64,000 nucleotides of DNA from Pseudomonas sp. R-28-1W-6 (GCF_009799925.1 NZ_WELK01000002.1:1-64000), one strand, 5' to 3'; shown: positions 16,452 through 26,350, counted from the first letter of the stretch. Program-made: numbers and translations. The notes: a model not told the origin generated them from the letters alone.

Positions 16452-18458
16452 TCAGTGGCCGCCGGCCGGCTTGCGCTTGATGGTCTTGAGCAGGTCCTCG
16501 GGGCTGATGTAGCCGACCATGCTGGCACTGCTGCCCGGCTGGGGCTGGTGCAGGATGTGGCCCTTCATCTTGCCGATGATGTGCATCTCGCACGGCTTGC
16601 AGTCGAACTTGAGGGTCAACACCTCGTCCTGATGGATCAGCTGCATGTCCGCCACCTTGGTACGCACGCCGGTGACGCCCTTGGCCTGCTTGGGGCACAG
16701 GTTGAAGGAGAAACGCAGGCAGTGCTTGGTGATCATCACCGGCACTTCGCCGCTTTCCTCGTGGGCCTCGTAGGCCGCATCGATCAGCTGCACGCCGAAG
16801 CGCTGGTAGAAGGCGCGGGCCTTGTCGTTGTAGACGTTGGCGAGGAAGGTCAGGTGCGACTCCGGGTACACCGGCGGCGGCACGCTGACCGGCTTGCGGC
16901 TGCCGCGCGGGTGAGCGGCGACACGCGCGGCGGTCAGCGTCTCGATGGCCTCGCGGCGCAGGGCCTTGAGCTGCGAGTTGGGCACGAACAGGGCTTGTGG
17001 TGCGTCGATCTGCACGTCGCTGACGTAGTAGATGGTGGTACCCAGCTTGCTCAGGGTGTCGGCCAGCTGCGCGCGGGCCTGTTCGGTATCCTTGGCCGGG
17101 CCGAACGGGCCGGGCAGGTTCACGCTGGCGCTGACGCCGTCTTCGCTGGTCACCGTCAGGCGCAGCTCGGCTACGCGCAGCTCGGCCTGCCAGTCGACCG
17201 CCACGCGGCGCTCGGAGGAGGTCTTGAGCAGCGCCTGCTGCCAGTTGTGGTCGAGGTTGCGGTTGAGTACCTGGTGCGGGCGCAGCTGCTTAAGCTCGGC
17301 CGGCATCTCGTTGGGCACCACTCGGTACTGCCACTGGCTGCTGCCCTCTTCCTCGACCTGGGCCAACTGCTCCACGGTGTTGGCGCGAAAACCCACCACT
17401 TCGCGCTTGATCAGCACGTTGAGGCCGTCGCCGTTATTCAGCTTCTCGCTGGTCTGCACGGTCAGGTCGTGTTTGCCGACCTTGAGCACCTCGCCCACCG
17501 GCAGGCCGACGAACTTGGGCGACTCGAAGGCGCCGATGTCGATCTTGCGCTCGCTGACGAAGTAGTCGGTACTGCCGCGGTGGAAGGTCTTTTCCGTGTC
17601 CGGGGTGAAGAAGTGTTCGGTGCGGCCGCTGGAGCTGCGCGCGAGCTCCGGGCGCTGGGTGAGGATGGCATCCAGCTCCTGGCGGTAGTGCGCGGTGATG
17701 TTCTTCACGTAGCTCATGTCCTTGTAGCGGCCCTCGATCTTGAACGAGCGCACGCCGGCATCGACCAGGTGGATCAGGTTGGCGGTCTGGTTGTTGTCCT
17801 TCATCGACAGCAGGTGCTTGTCATAGGCCACCACGCGGCCCTGGTCGTCCTTCAGGGTGTACGGCAGGCGGCAGGCCTGGGAGCAGTCGCCGCGGTTGGC
17901 GCTGCGCCCGGTCTGCGCGTGGGAGATGTTGCACTGGCCAGAAAACGCCACGCACAGCGCGCCGTGGATGAAGAACTCGACGGCGGCGTCGACGCTGGCG
18001 CTGATCGCGCGGATCTGCTCAAGGTTCAGCTCGCGGGCCAGGACGATCTGCGAGAAGCCGGCCTGGGAAAGGAACCTGGCCTTGTCCAGGGTACGGATGT
18101 CGCACTGGGTGCTGGCATGCAGCTCGATCGGCGGAATGTCCATTTCCATCACGCCCATGTCCTGCACGATCAGCGCATCCACGCCGGCGTCATGGAGCTG
18201 CCAGATCAGCTGGCGCGCCGGCTCCACTTCGTCGTCGTGCAGGATGGTGTTGATGGTGACGAACACCTTGGCATGGAACAGGTGGGCGAACTCCACCAGG
18301 TCGGCAATGTCCGCCACGCTGTTGCTGGCATTGTGCCGCGCGCCGAAGCTGGGGCCGCCGATATACACGGCGTCGGCGCCATGCAGGATGGCTTCCTTGG
18401 CGATGACGGCATCGCGCGCAGGGCTGAGCAGTTCGAGGTGGTGCTTGGGCAGGGACAT
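16452..18458 (-). CDS. rlhA: RlhA-type U32 protein, 23S rRNA C2501 5-hydroxylation
   Basis: A 668-aa U32-family protein with the N-terminal TIM-barrel-like U32 domain (about 1-330), including HGALCVAFSGQCNIS and NRGDCSQACRLPY with clustered cysteines, then the long C-terminal extension (DUF3656 region) ending in DCKPCEMHIIGKMKGH. E. coli RlhA (YdcP) has this length and layout and is needed for 5-hydroxycytidine at 23S rRNA position 2501, using prephenate-derived metabolism as UbiU/UbiV do. The function is by family. It is monocistronic here. Confidence 0.85.
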   Translation of the reverse strand: MSLPKHHLELLSPARDAVIAKEAILHGADAVYIGGPSFGARHNASNSVADIADLVEFAHLFHAKVFVTINTILHDDEVEPARQLIWQLHDAGVDALIVQDMGVMEMDIPPIELHASTQCDIRTLDKARFLSQAGFSQIVLARELNLEQIRAISASVDAAVEFFIHGALCVAFSGQCNISHAQTGRSANRGDCSQACRLPYTLKDDQGRVVAYDKHLLSMKDNNQTANLIHLVDAGVRSFKIEGRYKDMSYVKNITAHYRQELDAILTQRPELARSSSGRTEHFFTPDTEKTFHRGSTDYFVSERKIDIGAFESPKFVGLPVGEVLKVGKHDLTVQTSEKLNNGDGLNVLIKREVVGFRANTVEQLAQVEEEGSSQWQYRVVPNEMPAELKQLRPHQVLNRNLDHNWQQALLKTSSERRVAVDWQAELRVAELRLTVTSEDGVSASVNLPGPFGPAKDTEQARAQLADTLSKLGTTIYYVSDVQIDAPQALFVPNSQLKALRREAIETLTAARVAAHPRGSRKPVSVPPPVYPESHLTFLANVYNDKARAFYQRFGVQLIDAAYEAHEESGEVPVMITKHCLRFSFNLCPKQAKGVTGVRTKVADMQLIHQDEVLTLKFDCKPCEMHIIGKMKGHILHQPQPGSSASMVGYISPEDLLKTIKRKPAGGH

Positions 18459-18615
18459 GGTCTGGATTCGGCTTCGCGCTGGGTGGTCACGGAATAGCCG
18501 GACATTTTAGCGCGAAAGCCGGCGGATTCCGCGCTTAGATGACAACCGGGCCGCCCTGGCGGTCGGCACGCGGAATGCGCGCCTGACAGGCTCGGCAGCA
18601 ACACCCAGAAACGCA

Positions 18616-18650
18616 AAGGCCCCTGAAACTCGAGGAATTTCAGGGGCCTT
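18616..18650 (-). terminator. stem-loop downstream of tRNA-Ser
   Basis: AAGGCCCCTGAAA (18616-18628) pairs perfectly with TTTCAGGGGCCTT (18638-18650) around a 9-nt loop. It lies 12 nt past the tRNA 3' end; the following T-tract is weak. The rest of 18459-18661 contains only the rlhA promoter region. Confidence 0.65.
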
Positions 18651-18661
18651 GCTTTGAATAA

Positions 18662-18751
18662 TGGCGGGAAGATAGGGATTCGAACCCTAGGTGCACTTGC
18701 GTACACAACGGATTTCGAATCCGTCCCGTTCGGCCACTCCGGCATCTTCCC
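18662..18751 (-). tRNA. tRNA-Ser (CGA)
   Basis: The minus-strand 90-nt gene folds with acceptor GGGAAGA/TCTTCCC, D arm CCGGAGTGGCCGAACGG, anticodon loop TTCGAAA (anticodon CGA), a long variable arm typical of class II tRNAs, T loop GGTTCGAATCC, discriminator G and an encoded CCA. It reads UCG codons. It lies upstream of rlhA and downstream of purC, as in P. aeruginosa where a tRNA-Ser follows purC. Confidence 0.97.
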
Positions 18752-18902
18752 ACGGCGGCGCGCATGATAGCAGCTCCGCTCGCTTTGGCGAACCCCGTTT
18801 GGCATTTTTTTCACGTGCATTCAGATGCTTGCGTCATCTGCTCGGTTGCCGGGCCCTGCCGGTGGGGGAAGCCGGCCGCGCTCGGCTCATCGCCATGAAT
18901 GC

Positions 18903-18928
18903 AGAAGGGGAGCCTGAGCTCCCCTTCT
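18903..18928 (-). terminator. terminator downstream of purC
   Basis: AGAAGGGGAGC and GCTCCCCTTCT form a perfect 11-bp stem with a CTGA loop about 20 nt past the purC stop. There is little T-tract. Confidence 0.6.
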
Positions 18929-18947
18929 ACCAATAGCGCTTTACCCG

Positions 18948-19817
18948 TCAGCGAGTCAGGCGGGTCAGCGCCTCGCGGTACTTGTCCGCGGTCTTCTGCG
19001 CTACCTCGGCCGGCACGGCCGGAGCCGGCGGCTCCTTGTTCCAGCCGGTGGATTCCAGCCAGTCGCGCACGAACTGCTTGTCGAAGCTCGGCGGGTTGCT
19101 GCCTTCGGCGTAGCTGTCGGCCGGCCAGAAACGGCTGGAGTCCGGGGTCAGCGCCTCGTCCATCAGGGTCAGGGTGCCGTCTTCGTCCAGGCCGAACTCG
19201 AACTTGGTGTCGGCAATGATGATGCCGCGGGTGGCCGCGTATTCGACTGCCGCGCTGTACAGGGCGATGGCGGTGTCGCGCACCTTGGCCGCCAGCTCGG
19301 CGCCGATGATCGCTTCGCACTGGGCGAAGCTGATGTTCTCGTCATGGTCGCCGACGGCGGCCTTGGTCGAGGGGGTGAAGATCGGCTGCGGCAGCTTGGC
19401 CGCTTCCTGCAGCCCGGCCGGCAGCTGGATGCCACAGACGGTGCCGCTCTTCTGGTATTCCTTCCAACCGGAACCGACGATGTAGCCGCGCACGATGGCT
19501 TCCACCGCAACCGGCTGCAGACGCTTGGCCACCACGGCGCGACCCTCGACCAGCGGCAGCTCGGCGGCCGGTACCACGTCCTCGACCTTGTCGCCGGTGA
19601 AGTGGTTGGGCACCAGATCCTTGAGCTTGTCGAACCAGAAGTTGGAGATGGCAGTGAGGATCTTGCCCTTCTCCGGGATCGGCTCGTCGAGGATCACGTC
19701 GAAGGCCGACAGGCGATCGGTGGCGACCATCAGCATGCGCTTGGCGTCGATTTCGTAGAGGTCGCGGACCTTGCCCGAATAGATTTTCTTCAGGCTCAGG
19801 GAGGTTGGAGTGGTCAT
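18948..19817 (-). CDS. purC: SAICAR synthetase PurC, long class
   Basis: A 289-aa phosphoribosylaminoimidazole-succinocarboxamide synthase, the ATP-dependent step joining CAIR and aspartate in purine synthesis. Nucleotide-binding motifs [12 protein letters not shown] and [11 protein letters not shown] are near the N-terminus, [16 protein letters not shown] in the middle, and [12 protein letters not shown] with [13 protein letters not shown] in the C-terminal half. The insertions and length match the roughly 290-300-aa class of betaproteobacteria and fungi, while P. aeruginosa and E. coli PurC are about 236 aa and begin quite differently. The gene nevertheless sits in the conserved dapA-bamC-purC-tRNA-Ser order. 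Confidence 0.94.
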   Translation of the reverse strand: MTTPTSLSLKKIYSGKVRDLYEIDAKRMLMVATDRLSAFDVILDEPIPEKGKILTAISNFWFDKLKDLVPNHFTGDKVEDVVPAAELPLVEGRAVVAKRLQPVAVEAIVRGYIVGSGWKEYQKSGTVCGIQLPAGLQEAAKLPQPIFTPSTKAAVGDHDENISFAQCEAIIGAELAAKVRDTAIALYSAAVEYAATRGIIIADTKFEFGLDEDGTLTLMDEALTPDSSRFWPADSYAEGSNPPSFDKQFVRDWLESTGWNKEPPAPAVPAEVAQKTADKYREALTRLTR

Positions 19818-19917
19818 GTCGGAATTTCCGCCTTGATCAAACGAAACAGGCGAAACCCACCGGGTTTCGCCTATCGATTCACTGCGTGGCCGCTCCAGCG
19901 GAACGGCTGCGCCTTGT

Positions 19918-21033
19918 TTAGCCGAGGTTTTCCCGGATCAGCTGCAGCACGCGACGCGCCACGTCTTCCGGTGCCACGGTGTTGAGGTCCTTCTCCACGG
20001 AGACCTGCACGTCGCCGCCGGCGGCGCTGGTCAGGCGAACCTGGTAACGCTCGGCGCGGGCGTCGATCTCTTCCTGGCTCGGCTCGCTGCCGAACAGGCC
20101 GCTGATGAAGCCCTTCTCTTCTTCCGGCTGGCGGGCGCCTTCGGCCAGGTTGACGTAGTACACGCCCAGGCTGCGGTTGATGTCGTCGACGCGCACGTCG
20201 GCCAGTTCGAGGGCGCGGCCGACACTGGACCAGGCACGGTCGAAGTCGGTGCTGAGGTTGAGTACCGGGTTGCCGTTGCCGTCCTGGGACAGGCTCACAC
20301 GGCTCGGCGCATCGAAATCACGGGCGGCCAGCAGCGACACCGAGCCATGCTCGGCGGTGCTGCTCAGGTCGGCCAGCATGCCGTCGAGCAGCGAGGCTTC
20401 CAGCGGGGCATTGCCGGTGCGGGCCGGGAAGGCCACGTCGGCAGTGCTGCCCTCGTCACGCTCGGCGCTGACCACGAACACTTCGCTGGTGTTGCGCACC
20501 ACGCCCGGCTCGATGCGCACGCGCACGCGCACTTCATTGTCGCTGTCGTTCAGCAGGCTGCCCAGGCGACGGGCCATGGACGGCGCCAGCTCCTCGGCCG
20601 GCTGCCAGGCGCTACTGAATTCGCCGGTCTGCGGGCGTTCTTCGGCAATGCGGAAACCGTTGTTCTCGAAATACTGACGCGCCACCGGCCAGACTTCCGC
20701 CGGGCTGCGCTGGGCGACCAGCCAGCGCGACTCGCCGCTCTTCTGCAGGCTGAACTCGCTGGCTTCGCTGCCGAGGGCCAGCGCCTGCGGGCGCGGTACT
20801 TCGAACTTGTCCGGGGTCGCGGTGCTGTCGGCAACGTTCATCGGCACCGGCAGCAGCGGGTCGATGCGCTTGGCGTCGACGTTGGCCGGCATCTGCATCG
20901 AGGCGGTCTGCCGGGCTTCGAGGTAGTCGGTGCTACGGTCACGGAAATAACCGTCGTCACCCCACAGCCAACCACAACCACTGGTGCTGGAGATAATCGC
21001 GGCAAGGGCGGATAGGCCGGCCAATCGCTTCAT
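19918..21033 (-). CDS. bamC: outer membrane assembly lipoprotein BamC
   Basis: A 371-aa lipoprotein (NlpB/BamC) of the BAM complex that folds beta-barrel proteins into the outer membrane. The signal peptide ends in the lipobox STSGC with Cys20 as the lipidated residue. An extended N-terminal stretch follows, then two helix-grip domains at about 100-215 and 245-365. It lies 17 nt after dapA on the same strand, the usual dapA-bamC pairing. Confidence 0.9.
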   Translation of the reverse strand: MKRLAGLSALAAIISSTSGCGWLWGDDGYFRDRSTDYLEARQTASMQMPANVDAKRIDPLLPVPMNVADSTATPDKFEVPRPQALALGSEASEFSLQKSGESRWLVAQRSPAEVWPVARQYFENNGFRIAEERPQTGEFSSAWQPAEELAPSMARRLGSLLNDSDNEVRVRVRIEPGVVRNTSEVFVVSAERDEGSTADVAFPARTGNAPLEASLLDGMLADLSSTAEHGSVSLLAARDFDAPSRVSLSQDGNGNPVLNLSTDFDRAWSSVGRALELADVRVDDINRSLGVYYVNLAEGARQPEEEKGFISGLFGSEPSQEEIDARAERYQVRLTSAAGGDVQVSVEKDLNTVAPEDVARRVLQLIRENLG

Positions 21034-21050
21034 GCGTAATGCTTCCTAGG

Positions 21051-21929
21051 TTAAACCAGTACGCCGGACTGGCGCAGGGCCTGACGCAGCGGTTCGTGAC
21101 AGCGCGCGCTGAGCCAGGTCAGGGGCAGGCGGATGCCTTCCTGCAGCATGCCCATTTCATGCAGCGCCCACTTCACCGGAATCGGGTTGGATTCGATGAA
21201 CAGGTTCTTGTGCAGCGGCATGAGGCGCTCGTTGATGGCGCGGGCGGTGGCAGCATCGCCGGCCATGGCGGCGGCGCACAGCTCGGCCATGGCGCGCGGG
21301 GCGACGTTGGCGGTCACGGAAATGTTGCCCTTGCCGCCCATCAGCATCAGCTCGACGGCGGTGGCGTCGTCACCGGAGTAGACCAGGAAATCCTTGCTGA
21401 CCCGGTCCAGTACTTCCTGGCCGCGCTGCAGGTCGCCGGTGGCTTCCTTGATGCCGATGATGTTGGCGATCTTCGACAGGCGCTCGACGGTCTCCGGCAG
21501 CATGTCGCAGACGGTACGCCCGGGCACGTTGTAGAGGATCTGCGGGATCGCCACGGCTTCGGCGATATGGCGGAAGTGCTGGTACAGGCCTTCCTGGGTC
21601 GGCTTGTTGTAGTAGGGGGTTACCAGCAGGCAGGCATCGGCACCGACGCTCTTGGCGTTCTGGGTCAGCTCGACGGCCTCGCGGGTGCTGTTGGCACCGG
21701 TACCGGCGATGACCGGGATGCGCCCGTTGACCTGGTCGACCACGCGGCGGATGACCTCGACGTGCTCGTGGACATCCAGGGTGGCGGACTCACCCGTGGT
21801 GCCGACGGCGACGATGGCGTTGGTGCCCTCTTGCAGGTGGAAGTCCACCAGCTTGCTCAGGCTGTCCCAATCCAGACCACCCTGTGCGTCCATGGGCGTG
21901 ACCAGTGCCACCATACTGCCCGAAATCAT
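21051..21929 (-). CDS. dapA: 4-hydroxy-tetrahydrodipicolinate synthase DapA
   Basis: A 292-aa TIM-barrel enzyme condensing pyruvate with aspartate semialdehyde at the start of the lysine/diaminopimelate branch. Lys161 (in GIKEATGD) is the Schiff-base lysine, with Tyr133 and Thr44-Thr45 completing the catalytic triad, all at the positions known from E. coli. The ATG at 21929 has AGGAG upstream; a longer upstream reading is not supported. Confidence 0.97.
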   Translation of the reverse strand: MISGSMVALVTPMDAQGGLDWDSLSKLVDFHLQEGTNAIVAVGTTGESATLDVHEHVEVIRRVVDQVNGRIPVIAGTGANSTREAVELTQNAKSVGADACLLVTPYYNKPTQEGLYQHFRHIAEAVAIPQILYNVPGRTVCDMLPETVERLSKIANIIGIKEATGDLQRGQEVLDRVSKDFLVYSGDDATAVELMLMGGKGNISVTANVAPRAMAELCAAAMAGDAATARAINERLMPLHKNLFIESNPIPVKWALHEMGMLQEGIRLPLTWLSARCHEPLRQALRQSGVLV

Positions 21930-22143
21930 GCAACCGCTCCTGCCGAAAAAAGAGAGCCGTAATGGTACTGACGCCACCAGGGTTGTACAAGCAAAGGACG
22001 GCTCCAGCCGACCGTTAAACAGAATGAGGCGCCGGCCACGCCGTACGCCGCACCGGCATTCCCCTCGGCGGTGCTTTTCGCTACCCTTCCTGCTTTGTTC
22101 GCCACGTCATGTGCCGATCACTCTTCTGCTTTAGGAATGCTGC

Positions 22144-22701
22144 ATGTCCACCCCCCAGGTTCGCGAACAATTCCTCGTCATCAGCGCCCTCGGCGCCAAC
22201 CCCATGGAGCTGACCAGCGTCCTGTGCCGCGCCAGCCAGGAGAACCGCTGCGCCATCGTCAGCACCCGCCTGACCCGCCACGGCGAGTTCAGCGCGCTGA
22301 TCCTGCAGGTCAGCGGCAGCTGGGACGCCCTGGCCCGCCTGGAAGTGGCCCTGCCGGCACTGGCCAAGAAGCACGGCTTCAGCGTCAACATGACCCGCAG
22401 CGGCGCCCTGGAGAACCGTCCCCAGGCCCTGCCCTACGTGGCCTATGTCAGCTGCGTGTATCGCCCGGACATCCTCAACGAGCTGTGCCAGTTCTTCAGC
22501 GACCACCGCGTCGAGCTGGAAAACATCACCTGCGACACCTACCAGGCCCCGCAGACCGGCGGCACCCTGCTCAACGCCACCATCACCGTGACCCTGCCGG
22601 CCGGCACCCAGATCAGCTGGCTGCGCGACCAGTTTCTCGACTTCGCCGACTCGCTCAACCTCGACGCGCTGATCGAACCCTGGCGCCCGCAGAACCCGTA
22701 A
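22144..22701 (+). CDS. gcvR: glycine cleavage system transcriptional repressor GcvR-like, two ACT domains
   Basis: A 185-aa protein of two tandem ACT domains, about 8-85 (FLVISALGANPMELTSVL) and 95-175 (YVSCVYRPDILNELCQFFSD). E. coli GcvR binds GcvA and blocks activation of the glycine cleavage genes in the absence of glycine. Whether the Pseudomonas protein does the same is by family. It is divergent from dapA and 10 nt upstream of bcp, which is probably in the same transcript. Confidence 0.85.
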   Translation: MSTPQVREQFLVISALGANPMELTSVLCRASQENRCAIVSTRLTRHGEFSALILQVSGSWDALARLEVALPALAKKHGFSVNMTRSGALENRPQALPYVAYVSCVYRPDILNELCQFFSDHRVELENITCDTYQAPQTGGTLLNATITVTLPAGTQISWLRDQFLDFADSLNLDALIEPWRPQNP

Positions 22702-22711
22702 GGAGCCGCAC

Positions 22712-23185
22712 ATGGCCGTTACCCTCGAGCAACCGGTTACCGACTTCAGCGCCACCGCCACCAGCGGCGTGCAGGTCTCCCTGAGCGCCCTCAAGGGCCA
22801 GCAGGTGGTGCTCTACTTCTATCCGAAGGACAGCACCCCGGGCTGCACCACCGAAGGCCAGGGCTTTCGCGACCACTATCCGGCCTTTCAGGCGGCCAAT
22901 ACCCTGGTGTTCGGCGTCTCCCGCGACAGCCTGAAGTCCCACGAGAACTTCAAGTGCAAGCAGGAATTCCCCTTCGAGCTGATCTCCGACAAGGACGAGG
23001 CGCTCTGCCAGCTGTTCGACGTGATCAAGCTGAAGAAGCTCTACGGCAAGGAATACCTGGGCGTCGACCGCAGCACCTTCCTCATCGACCAGAACGGCGT
23101 GCTGCGCCAGGAATGGCGTGGAGTGAAGGTGCCGGGGCATGTCGAGGCCGTGCTGGCCGCCGCCCAGGCGCTGAACCAGGGCTGA
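22712..23185 (+). CDS. bcp: thiol peroxidase Bcp/PrxQ
   Basis: A 157-aa thioredoxin-dependent peroxiredoxin reducing hydrogen and organic peroxides. The peroxidatic Cys45 is in DSTPGCTTEG. The resolving cysteine found five residues later in E. coli Bcp is absent (Gln50). Cys82, in the helix HENFKCKQEF, is placed like the alternative resolving cysteine of some PrxQ proteins, so an atypical 2-Cys mechanism through Cys45-Cys82 is likely. It is in an operon with gcvR and ends at a strong terminator. Confidence 0.93.
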   Translation: MAVTLEQPVTDFSATATSGVQVSLSALKGQQVVLYFYPKDSTPGCTTEGQGFRDHYPAFQAANTLVFGVSRDSLKSHENFKCKQEFPFELISDKDEALCQLFDVIKLKKLYGKEYLGVDRSTFLIDQNGVLRQEWRGVKVPGHVEAVLAAAQALNQG

Positions 23186-23202
23186 GCCAGCAGGACATGC
23201 AG

Positions 23203-23228
23203 AAAGGGCCGCGGATGCGGCCCTTTTT
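23203..23228 (+). terminator. terminator downstream of bcp
   Basis: AAAGGGCCGC and GCGGCCCTTT form a 10-bp stem with a GGAT loop, followed by TTTTTC on the plus strand. Confidence 0.85.
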
Positions 23229-23286
23229 CATTTATTTCACGAACGGTCACCGTCGCAGCGGGCGACATGGCGCCAACAGGCGCCAC

Positions 23287-23526
23287 TCAGGCCTTGCGCA
23301 GCCAGTAGCGGAACACCCCGCCCTGCTCTTCCTCGCGCAGCAGCTCATGCCCGGCCAGGCGGGCGAAGGCACGGAAGTCGCGCTGCGAGCCGGCATCGGT
23401 GGCCGTCACCTTGAGCACCTCGCCACTGGCCAGGCGATTCAGTTCCAGCTTGGCCTTGAGCAAGGGTAACGGGCAGTTCAGGCCGCTGGCGTCCAGTTCG
23501 GCATCGCAGGCAACAACATCGGTCAT
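23287..23526 (-). CDS. TusA-family sulfur carrier protein (PA1006-like)
   Basis: A 79-aa SirA/TusA-fold protein with the signature LDASGLNCPLPLLKAK, where the Cys of the CPxP-type motif is the persulfide-carrying residue. The C-terminus HELLREEEQGGVFRYWLRK is typical of the YedF/TusA group. Its place between bcp and bepA matches P. aeruginosa PA1006, reported to be needed for molybdenum homeostasis and nitrate respiration. The ATG at 23526 is chosen for homology. It is divergent from bepA. It may link to the molybdenum cofactor genes in region 1 functionally; that is inference. Confidence 0.85.
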   Translation of the reverse strand: MTDVVACDAELDASGLNCPLPLLKAKLELNRLASGEVLKVTATDAGSQRDFRAFARLAGHELLREEEQGGVFRYWLRKA

Positions 23527-23632
23527 CGGGGCTCTCCACAAGTTCGTCAAGCATACCCAAGGCCGCGCGACCCTGGCCAGTTGACCGCTAGGCCGGCTAC
23601 AGTAAGGCCTTTGTTCGCCATGAGCCCTGTGC

Positions 23633-25066
23633 ATGAAGCTTCTGCGCCCTTCCCTGCTCGCCCTCGCCTGCCTGCTCGCCTACCCGGCCACTGCCGATGA
23701 CCTGCCGTCGCTGGGCGATGCCAGCTCGTCGATCGTCTCGCCGGAACAGGAACACCAGCTCGGCCGTGCCTGGCTGAGCATCCTGCGCGGCCAGGTCGAC
23801 CAGCTGTCCGACCCGCAGCTCAAGGATTACGTGGAAACCGGCGTCTACCGCCTGGCCGAAACCAGCCAGCTGCAGGATCGGCGCCTGGAATTCGTCCTGC
23901 TCAACAGCCCGCAGCTCAACGCCTTCGCCGCGCCGGGCGGGATCATCGGGGTCAACGGCGGCCTGTTCCTCTATGCGCAGACCGAGGCCGAATATGCCTC
24001 GGTACTGGCCCACGAACTGGCGCACCTGTCGCAGCGCCACTTCGCCCGCGGCGTCGAGGCTCAGCAACGCATGCAGGTGCCGGTGATGGCCGCCATGCTC
24101 GCCGGCATCGTCGCCGCCGCCGCCGGCGCCGGTGACGCCGGCATCGCCACCATCATGGGCGCCCAGGCCGCCGCCATCCAGGAACAGCGGCGCTTCTCCC
24201 GGCAGAACGAACAGGAAGCCGACCGCATCGGCCTGCTCAACCTGGAACAGGCCGGCTACGACCCGCGCGCCATGCCGAGCATGTTCGAACGCCTGATGCG
24301 CCAGTACCGCTACGATCGCAAGCCGCCGGAATTCCTCCTCACCCACCCGGTGTCGGAGTCGCGCATCGCCGACACCCGCAACCGCGCCGAGCAATACCAG
24401 GCCGGCGGCGTCGAGGACAGCCTGCGCTACCAGCTGATGCGCGCCCGCGTACAGCTGATCTTCGAGGAAACCCCGGGCATGGCCGCCAAGCGCTTTCGCG
24501 CCATGCTCGAGGAGAATCCGCAGCTGGATGCCGCGCGCTACGGCCTGGCCATCGCCCAGACCAAGGGCGGCCAGCTCAACGAGGCACGCAAGGCCCTGGA
24601 GCAGCTGCTGGCCAAGGCCCCCAACGACATCACCTACAACCTGGCGATGGTCGACCTGGACATCACCAACAACCGCCTGAGCGACGCCCGCCAGCGCGTC
24701 GAGCGCCTGCGCGGGCTGTACCCGAACAACTATCCCCTGGACCAGGCGCGCATCGACCTGATGCTCAAGCAGAACCAGGCCAAGGAAGCCGGGCAGGCGA
24801 TCAACGAGCTGCTCAAGGCGCGCCCGCACGACCCGGATGTCTGGTACCAGGTCGCCGAGATACGCGGCCTGGCCGGCAACATCATCGGCCTGCACCAGGC
24901 CCGCGCCGAGTTCTTCGCCCTGGTCGGCGACTACGACCAGGCCCTGTCGCAACTGGACCTGGCCAAGCGCCGCGCCAGCAGCAACTTCCCCCTGGCCTCG
25001 CGCATCGATGCGCGCCAGCAGGAGCTGCAGGAAGAGAAGCGCGCCATCGACAAGATGCTGCGCTGA
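23633..25066 (+). CDS. bepA: periplasmic M48 metalloprotease/chaperone BepA (YfgC)
   Basis: A 477-aa periplasmic protein. A signal peptide of about 22 residues ends in PATADD. The M48 metallopeptidase domain (about 40-260) has the zinc motif HELAH and a third ligand in NEQEADRIG. The C-terminal third is a TPR array (about 300-470). BepA assists assembly or degradation of LptD and BamA at the outer membrane. A terminator follows the stop. Confidence 0.92.
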   Translation: MKLLRPSLLALACLLAYPATADDLPSLGDASSSIVSPEQEHQLGRAWLSILRGQVDQLSDPQLKDYVETGVYRLAETSQLQDRRLEFVLLNSPQLNAFAAPGGIIGVNGGLFLYAQTEAEYASVLAHELAHLSQRHFARGVEAQQRMQVPVMAAMLAGIVAAAAGAGDAGIATIMGAQAAAIQEQRRFSRQNEQEADRIGLLNLEQAGYDPRAMPSMFERLMRQYRYDRKPPEFLLTHPVSESRIADTRNRAEQYQAGGVEDSLRYQLMRARVQLIFEETPGMAAKRFRAMLEENPQLDAARYGLAIAQTKGGQLNEARKALEQLLAKAPNDITYNLAMVDLDITNNRLSDARQRVERLRGLYPNNYPLDQARIDLMLKQNQAKEAGQAINELLKARPHDPDVWYQVAEIRGLAGNIIGLHQARAEFFALVGDYDQALSQLDLAKRRASSNFPLASRIDARQQELQEEKRAIDKMLR

Positions 25067-25078
25067 TCAGACGCGCAG

Positions 25079-25107
25079 AAAAAAGCCCGGCAATGCCGGG
25101 CTTTTTT
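25079..25107. terminator. bidirectional terminator between bepA and nadA
   Basis: AAAAAAGCCCGG, CAATG loop, CCGGGCTTTTTT. The A and T tracts serve both convergent genes. Confidence 0.9.
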
Positions 25108-25118
25108 CTGCCTGCAAT

Positions 25119-26177
25119 TCAGGCGTTACCGGAGAGCTTCAGGCGCGCCGCCTGGGTGAAGTCCAGCATGCGCTTGAGCGGCTTGATCGCCCGCGGAATC
25201 AGCGCAGGCTCCACCAGGATCTCGTTGCTGCCCTCGCGCAGGCACTGCAAGGTGCGCTGCAGGGTGTTCATGGCCATCCACGGGCAATGCGCGCAGCTGC
25301 GGCAGGCGGCGCCATTGCCGGCGGTCGGCGCCTCGATGAACACCTTGTCCGGGCACAGCTGCTGCATCTTGTAGAAGATGCCGCGGTCGGTGGCGACGAT
25401 GAAGGTCTGGTTCGGCAGGGTCTGAGCCGCCTTGATCAGCTGGCTGGTGGAGCCCACCGCGTCGGCCAGCTCGATCACCGCCTCCGGCGACTCCGGGTGC
25501 ACCAGCACGGCGGCATCCGGATACAGCGCCTTCATGTCATGCAGCTGCTTGGCCTTGAACTCCTCGTGGACGATGCAGGCACCGTCCCACAGCAGCATGT
25601 CGGCACCGGTCTCGCGCTGGATGTAACGGCCCAGGTGCTGGTCCGGCGCCCAGAGGATGGTTTCGCCGTTATCCATCAGGCTTTCGACGATTTCCAGGGC
25701 GCAACTGGAGGTCACCACCCAGTCGGCGCGCGCCTTCACCGCCGCCGAGGTGTTGGCATAGACCACCACGGTACGCTCCGGATGCTGGTCGCAGAAGGCC
25801 GAGAACTCGTCCACCGGGCAACCCAGGTCGAGCGAGCAGGTGGCTTCTAGGGTCGGCATCAGCACGCGCTTTTCCGGGTTGAGGATCTTCGCCGTCTCGC
25901 CCATGAACTTGACCCCAGCCACCACCACGGTCTGCGCCGGGTGCTGGTTGCCGAAGCGGGCCATTTCCAGGGAGTCGGAGACGCAGCCGCCGGTTTCCTC
26001 GGCCAGGGCCTGGATCACCGGATCGCAGTAGTAGTGCGCCACCAGCACGGCATTCTGCTTCTTCAGCTCGGCGGCGATCTCGCTGCGATAGAAGGCTTCC
26101 TGCTCGGGCGTCAGCGATACGGGCTGTTTGGCATCGAGATGCGCTTGAACCAAAAGGCGTTCGGAAATGTGCGTCAT
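25119..26177 (-). CDS. nadA: quinolinate synthase NadA
   Basis: A 352-aa [4Fe-4S] enzyme that condenses iminoaspartate with dihydroxyacetone phosphate to quinolinate for NAD synthesis. Three-fold repeat segments contain [33 protein letters not shown] and [13 protein letters not shown]; the cluster ligands are among these cysteines. The ATG at 26177 begins MTHISERLL as in other Pseudomonas NadA; the upstream in-frame extension runs through the tRNA-Lys gene and is spurious. No nadB or nadC is nearby. Confidence 0.95.
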   Translation of the reverse strand: MTHISERLLVQAHLDAKQPVSLTPEQEAFYRSEIAAELKKQNAVLVAHYYCDPVIQALAEETGGCVSDSLEMARFGNQHPAQTVVVAGVKFMGETAKILNPEKRVLMPTLEATCSLDLGCPVDEFSAFCDQHPERTVVVYANTSAAVKARADWVVTSSCALEIVESLMDNGETILWAPDQHLGRYIQRETGADMLLWDGACIVHEEFKAKQLHDMKALYPDAAVLVHPESPEAVIELADAVGSTSQLIKAAQTLPNQTFIVATDRGIFYKMQQLCPDKVFIEAPTAGNGAACRSCAHCPWMAMNTLQRTLQCLREGSNEILVEPALIPRAIKPLKRMLDFTQAARLKLSGNA

Positions 26178-26313
26178 AGTGATCAAACCTGCGGGCGCTG
26201 GTACGCGAGTGGCCAGTATACCATTCACGCTGGAAGCCCTAGAACGGCAGATAGCCGGCGCCGGGTGCAACTCCAGGGGCGGCGAAAGCACCCGGCACAT
26301 TTTGCCCGGGCAT

Positions 26314-26340
26314 AAAAAAAGCCAGTCTTGCGACTGGCTC
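26314..26340 (-). terminator. terminator downstream of tRNA-Lys
   Basis: On the minus strand GCCAGTC, a 4-nt loop and GACTGGC are followed by seven T (26320-26314). It lies about 12 nt past the tRNA. Confidence 0.88.
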
Positions 26341-26350
26341 TTTTGTAGTT

